Part shown: piece by piece, positions 60,344 to 64,000 of the stretch
Position numbering within the stretch: the first letter of the stretch is position 1
Layout of the letters: each line of letters begins with the position of its first letter
NCBI RefSeq assembly: GCF_023715505.1
Contig: NZ_JAMBOH010000003.1
Coordinates: forward strand, 124,001 to 188,000
Source: Neobacillus cucumis
GTDB taxonomy: Bacteria; Bacillota; Bacilli; Bacillales_B; DSM-18226
DNA: 64,000 nt
Reading direction: 5' to 3'
Program-made: the position numbers and the translations under genes
Notes under the pieces: generated by a model
The model's database searches: none
The model's input: only the letters and a program-made list of their open reading frames with translations
Told to the model about the DNA's origin: nothing

Positions 60344-61033
60344 TTAGTTACCACCCTTTTCCCTCTGAGCATCATTATGAATGTTCCTCATACGGCCCAT
60401 TGTTCCATCGTCTGTTATAACCTGAACGTCTTTTCCTTTTGCGTAAGGCTGAACCGCGTTCTTAATAGCTTGTTTTGTTTCAGCTGACCGATCATGGTCA
60501 TGCAATGAAACCGAAACAATCACAGTATTGCCATAAGCAACAGACCTTACATTCCTGACATTATCGATATTTTCCACTTTGTTTCTAATTTTAGCTGTAA
60601 ACCGATCCTGGAACTCCGGATCTGTCACTACTCCGTTGTTCCCATTTTTGGCACTCAAGTGACCGTGATAGTTCAGATCACTTGTGCTAAAACGGTTGTC
60701 ACGCTGGAAAAAGTTGCGATCCGTTTTAGCTCTAGGGACCGTTGGATTTTGGGGATTCCCATTTTCATCTCTTATTTGCATCTGCCTTCTGGTTTTTTCA
60801 TCAACAGCTTGATCTTCCACGCCTAAATTATGATCCATGATTTCCGTTATGGTACCATCATTATCCCTTAGTATGTCATAATCGTTATTGGCGTGATTTT
60901 CATTTGAATAATAACCAATCGGCCGAGTTAGGTTATTCCCATGATTTCCAGCACGATTATTATCATTTGCACATCCAGTTACACCTAATAATAAAGAGAA
61001 GGAAAGAGGAATCATCCACTGTCTTTTGTTCAA
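60344..61033 (-). CDS. coxA: YhcN/YlaJ family spore cortex lipoprotein (CoxA)
   Basis: 229 aa lipoprotein with lipobox LLGVTGC (cysteine about residue 21), an Asn-rich linker and the YhcN/YlaJ domain ending RNVRSVAYGNTVIVSVSLHD, a BON-like fold. In B. subtilis coxA (yrbB) is next to safA; here a kinase-like gene separates them. CoxA is a cortex-associated spore protein. The general YhcN family name is certain; coxA rests on synteny. Confidence 0.8.
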   Translation of the reverse strand: MNKRQWMIPLSFSLLLGVTGCANDNNRAGNHGNNLTRPIGYYSNENHANNDYDILRDNDGTITEIMDHNLGVEDQAVDEKTRRQMQIRDENGNPQNPTVPRAKTDRNFFQRDNRFSTSDLNYHGHLSAKNGNNGVVTDPEFQDRFTAKIRNKVENIDNVRNVRSVAYGNTVIVSVSLHDHDRSAETKQAIKNAVQPYAKGKDVQVITDDGTMGRMRNIHNDAQREKGGN

Positions 61034-61119
61034 GCGATAAACCCCCTAGAGTACAATCTGAGCATAATATCTGCTCATTTATAGGGTGTTATCTTCGGTT
61101 GTAATTCATTCTGATAAAA

Positions 61120-62061
61120 TCATTTCACTTTTTCCTGTAATTGGCTGATAAATTTTTTGCGCAGATGAAATTGATTGACCGTTAAATCCATGACCTGCCC
61201 TATTTTTGATTGGTCGGTATAGGCTTTTTCCCGAATCATTCGATTCCATTCTCGAAAAATATCGCTAGGGAAAGGTAAGGCATACAAAAAAGCTTCTTCA
61301 TCTAAATATTTTCCTATTTGCTTTAAACTTCCCAATTTATCCAATGACCAATCGATAGAGGGAAGAATTCGATTGGCATACTGTAAATAATCAAATGAGG
61401 GAGGGCCGATACTAATTAAATCAAAATCAATTAAATTCAGCTGTCCATTTTGGTCACGAAGAAAATTATGATAGGCGACATCGCCATGAAGAATAACATC
61501 TTGTTCCTTTTGAAAAAAGCGTCGATTTTTTATCATACCCGCTAGTGACCAATTGGCCCATGATATCAATTCAGAAATCATGTAATCATCTAGATAATGC
61601 TTTATAAAAGGAAGATTGCCCGAAAAGACTTTGAGTCTTTCCGTCCATTTTTCAATTAACTGACCCTTCGGCAGTAAAGTACGATACCGATTTTCAAATG
61701 AAGTGGTCGTTTGGTGAAATTGTTTCAACAAATCAAGCCCTTCTTGACGATTATGATGGGAATGATAGGAAAAGGCTGTTTTATGTGGAGGAATATATTC
61801 GATACAGCCAAAATAGGTTCCCTCAAAAAAGAGCTGTTCTTTCATCGGATTAGTTAAGAATATATAGGATTTCAAAAATCCTTCTTTTCTTAATGTTGCG
61901 GTAAAAGCCTCTTGAAGCTTTAGTCTGTTATTGGACCGATACCCTTTTATAATATAAGTATTTTTTTCGGTTTTTAATAAATAAACAGACTTTCGGATCG
62001 GCACCAGCTGAATAATTTTTTCATAAAACTGTGATTTAAAATAAGAGAGGAGACGATTCAA
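61120..62061 (-). CDS. CotS/YutH-like phosphotransferase (spore coat kinase family)
   Basis: 313 aa from a TTG at 62061 with SD AAAAGGAG; an ATG at 62109 that overlaps safA has only a weak SD. APH-fold motifs are the brenner-like VILHGDVAYHNFLRD (about residue 195) and metal-binding LNLIDFDLISIGPPSFDYLQ. These are the marks of the CotS/YsxE/YutH family of spore-coat aminoglycoside-phosphotransferase homologues. It is inserted between safA and coxA, likely in the same transcription unit as safA. The substrate is unknown; the start is uncertain. Confidence 0.82.
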   Translation of the reverse strand: MNRLLSYFKSQFYEKIIQLVPIRKSVYLLKTEKNTYIIKGYRSNNRLKLQEAFTATLRKEGFLKSYIFLTNPMKEQLFFEGTYFGCIEYIPPHKTAFSYHSHHNRQEGLDLLKQFHQTTTSFENRYRTLLPKGQLIEKWTERLKVFSGNLPFIKHYLDDYMISELISWANWSLAGMIKNRRFFQKEQDVILHGDVAYHNFLRDQNGQLNLIDFDLISIGPPSFDYLQYANRILPSIDWSLDKLGSLKQIGKYLDEEAFLYALPFPSDIFREWNRMIREKAYTDQSKIGQVMDLTVNQFHLRKKFISQLQEKVK

Positions 62062-62080
62062 GTAATCATCGTCTCCTTTT
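62051..62080. promoter_or_regulatory. Hairpin over the SD and start of the kinase gene
   Basis: AGGAGACGAT (minus strand, from 62078) and its complement ATCGTCTCCT (to about 62047) can pair over a loop that holds the TTG start. The SD AAGGAG would be in the stem, so translation may depend on ribosomes arriving from safA. On the + strand it looks like a terminator. Confidence 0.45.
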
Positions 62081-62095
62081 TGGCTGCGGGGTGTT

Positions 62096-63979
62096 TTAAT
62101 TGCTTTCATCACGGTAACCTGGCATACCGTAAGGATTTGTTCCAGCTGGTCCCACACCGTAAGGATTCATATATGGCGGATGAGCAACATTCATGGGTCC
62201 TGAATATGGTGCACTGTAAATTGGCGGTGTTGGCGGTACAAAGCTTGCCGGTGCGCTTGGTGGAACCATTCCAGCAGGCTGCATACCTCCACCACAGCCG
62301 CAGTCACCTCCTGATCCTACTGGCGGCCCTTGTGTTGGAGCTGTCGGCATATAAGGCATTTGTGCCCCTGCAGTAGGTGGAAGAAGATCGGAAGATTCAA
62401 AATCATGTACACCCATTACTTGTGGTCCAGGTCCGCCCACTTGTGGATATCCGTATGGTGCGGTTCCCGTTCCGTAAGGATTAACCATTCCAGGGTTGCC
62501 ATACATGGTACCAGGCATTCCTGGAGGGGCTTGTGTCATTCCGCCTTGATATGAAGTGGGATAACCTTGTGCCCCTGCCATTGGTTCTGCAGGATATCCT
62601 CCTGGCACTCCACTATACCCCATTGGCATCTGACCGTGCCCAGCAGGCACTCCTCCATAGCTCATTGGGTTTTGACCATATCCAGCTGGCATTTCTCCAT
62701 ACCCCATTGGGTTTTGACCATATCCAGCTGGCATTTCTCCATACCCCATTGGGTTTTGACCATATCCAGCCGGCATTTCGCCATAACCGGTTGGCATTTG
62801 ACCGTATCCTGCAGGATACTCTCCGTAGCCCGAAGGCATTTGCGCTGGGTTGGCTGGTGCTCCTCCATACCCTATTGGCATTTGGCTTGGTCCCGCTGGT
62901 GCTCCTCCATAGCCCATTGGCATTTGGCCTGGTCCGCCTGGCACTCCTCCATACTCCATTGGCATTTGGCCTGGTCCGCCTGGCATTTCTCCATACCCCA
63001 TTGGCATTTGGTTTGGTCCGCCTGGCATGCCTCCATAGCCCATTGGTGTTTGACCATAAGCGGCAGGGTCCATCATTGGCATTTGGGCTCCCATTGCGGC
63101 TCCAGGATTATAAGCCGGGTTTACACCAGGCATTTGCGGCATGAACGATGATGACTCGTCATGGAAAAATTGCCCCGGCATAACCGAAGTACCGGCAACA
63201 GCTGGATTAAACCCAGGTGTTCCATGAACCATTCCAGGGTGTGGCACATAACCTGCTCCTTGGACCGCAGGATATGGCATAATTGGCGTCATCGGCATTC
63301 CATCAAATGGAGGGCAGAAGCCAGGGCCTGGCATGACAGGTGTCATCGGTACACAATTTTCTTGCGGCGGCGGTGTCTGAACCGGCATCTCTTGTACTGG
63401 TGCTGGTGGAGGAACTGGAATTTCTTTCTTTGGTTCTTCTTTGACCTCGGGAAGTATATTGGCAGGTTTAGGAGGAAGCTGTGGCTGGACGGTCATGTTT
63501 GTCATGTTAGTCGTATAATAATTGTTTATATCTATTTCTGGGATGATTTGCAGTGGCATTTTGGGAGTATATGGTGCTTTTGGTGCTTCTTTTATAATTG
63601 GCTGTTCTTTCACGATCGGTTGTTCTTTTACAATTGGTTGTTCTTTTGCGATCGGTTTTTCCTTCAAGATTGGTTGTTCTTTCACAATTGGTGCTTCCTT
63701 GATTGGCAGTGGAATAGGTTTTTCTTTGGCAAACGGATGCTCAGCAATGGGCATTTCCTTTTTAGCTCCTAAGTTGATCGACGTTTCCGGTTTCGTTCCA
63801 ATCGGTGCTTCTTTCTTTATTGATCCACCTGTAGTAGGAACTTTTATTTTCATTCCGGGCATAATCATATCAGGGTTGCTGAGCTGTGAATTTAATTTTT
63901 TCAGCTCTTCAAAATTCACGCCGTACTTCTTGGCGATTTTCCAAAGAGTATCCCCTTTCTGTACGATATGGATCTTCAC
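62096..63979 (-). CDS. safA: Spore coat assembly protein SafA
   Basis: 627 aa with a GTG start after SD AGGAGGG. Residues 2-48 are one LysM domain ([21 protein letters not shown]...PGMKIKVP) that binds cortex peptidoglycan. A KEQPI/KEKPI heptad-like repeat covers about residues 90-135. The long C-terminal region is Gly/Pro/Met/Tyr-rich, with 14-residue repeats such as [14 protein letters not shown]. SafA organises the inner coat through SpoVID. It is longer than the B. subtilis protein (about 390 aa), mostly by repeat expansion. Confidence 0.93.
   Translation of the reverse strand: MKIHIVQKGDTLWKIAKKYGVNFEELKKLNSQLSNPDMIMPGMKIKVPTTGGSIKKEAPIGTKPETSINLGAKKEMPIAEHPFAKEKPIPLPIKEAPIVKEQPILKEKPIAKEQPIVKEQPIVKEQPIIKEAPKAPYTPKMPLQIIPEIDINNYYTTNMTNMTVQPQLPPKPANILPEVKEEPKKEIPVPPPAPVQEMPVQTPPPQENCVPMTPVMPGPGFCPPFDGMPMTPIMPYPAVQGAGYVPHPGMVHGTPGFNPAVAGTSVMPGQFFHDESSSFMPQMPGVNPAYNPGAAMGAQMPMMDPAAYGQTPMGYGGMPGGPNQMPMGYGEMPGGPGQMPMEYGGVPGGPGQMPMGYGGAPAGPSQMPIGYGGAPANPAQMPSGYGEYPAGYGQMPTGYGEMPAGYGQNPMGYGEMPAGYGQNPMGYGEMPAGYGQNPMSYGGVPAGHGQMPMGYSGVPGGYPAEPMAGAQGYPTSYQGGMTQAPPGMPGTMYGNPGMVNPYGTGTAPYGYPQVGGPGPQVMGVHDFESSDLLPPTAGAQMPYMPTAPTQGPPVGSGGDCGCGGGMQPAGMVPPSAPASFVPPTPPIYSAPYSGPMNVAHPPYMNPYGVGPAGTNPYGMPGYRDESN
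62664..62789. repeat. 42-bp tandem repeats inside safA
   Basis: Units begin at 62664, 62706 and 62748 (ATTGGGTTTTGACCATATCC...). The first two are identical over 42 bp; the third diverges in its last third. Each encodes one [14 protein letters not shown] unit. Further degenerate units cover about 62600-63060. Confidence 0.88.
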
Positions 63980-64000
63980 TCTGATTTCCCTCCTATGGCA

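Noticed and set aside
62533..63151. Two long + strand ORFs antisense to safA
   Set aside because: They exist because safA repeats avoid stops in other frames; low-complexity translations with no SD.

Overview
The window comes from a spore-forming member of the Bacillaceae (Bacillus sensu lato; a Neobacillus- or Mesobacillus-like genus is plausible but not proven). The evidence is the DNA itself: moderately AT-rich sequence, strong AGGAGG-type Shine-Dalgarno (SD) sites, frequent GTG/TTG starts, T-box leaders, 6S RNA, and many sporulation genes (sda, sigK, pbpI, spoVB, bofC, coxA, safA, a yjcZ-like and a yrzI-like gene). Gene order closely follows the Bacillus subtilis yrr-yrh-yrv-yrb block, preceded by pieces (aroE-yqeH-yqeG-sda-psd-pssA-sigK) that lie elsewhere in B. 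subtilis. Except for a few + strand genes, nearly everything is on the minus strand.

Layout. 1-8.4 kb: 5' end of aroE, yqeH, yqeG; divergent sda with three DnaA boxes; psd and pssA; an uninterrupted sigK; an Asp-box lipoprotein; a yjcZ-like micro-gene with a consensus sigma-K promoter; an M3 oligopeptidase. 8.4-9.4 kb: a run of micro-ORFs with good SDs, including yrzI. 9.4-16.1 kb: yrhC-mccB-mccA-mtnN (methionine-to-cysteine conversion; the yrrT methyltransferase of B. subtilis is missing), yrzA-like gene, yrrS-pbpI, greA. 16.3-19.9 kb: udk-trhP2-trhP1-trmR (5-methoxyuridine in tRNA), preceded by a structured leader I cannot name. 20.1-25.9 kb: mltG, yrzB-ruvX-reoM-alaS with a T-box; a MITE-like repeat sits in the alaS 5' UTR. 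25.9-34.2 kb: yrrI, three small genes, recD2, yrrB, a 21-bp phased motif array, mnmA-yrvO, cymR. 34.3-38.6 kb: rarA (+), an ABC exporter pair, tcdA. 38.7-42.4 kb: 6S RNA, aspS-hisS with a T-box. 42.4-51.2 kb: yrzK-like gene, a degenerate ORF, dtd-rel, apt-recJ, secDF. 51.5-64 kb: comN, spoVB (+), yrbG, yrzE (+), yajC-tgt-queA-DUF2905-ruvB-ruvA, bofC, coxA, a CotS-like kinase gene, and safA with a repetitive coat-protein body.

The content is mostly conserved housekeeping (tRNA modification and charging, recombination and repair, secretion, stringent response) mixed with sporulation genes. Mobile content is limited to short non-coding repeats: a 49-51 bp perfect palindrome (two copies), a GC-rich element with terminal inverted repeats (two copies), and an AGCGCC-type repeat (about three copies). 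I see no prophage, transposase, CRISPR array, tRNA or rRNA. The best candidates for something undescribed are the structured leader of trmR, the micro-ORF cluster at 8.4-9.3 kb, the 21-bp phased ATTCC array at 31.15 kb, and the inverted-repeat-flanked broken ORF at 42.7-42.9 kb.
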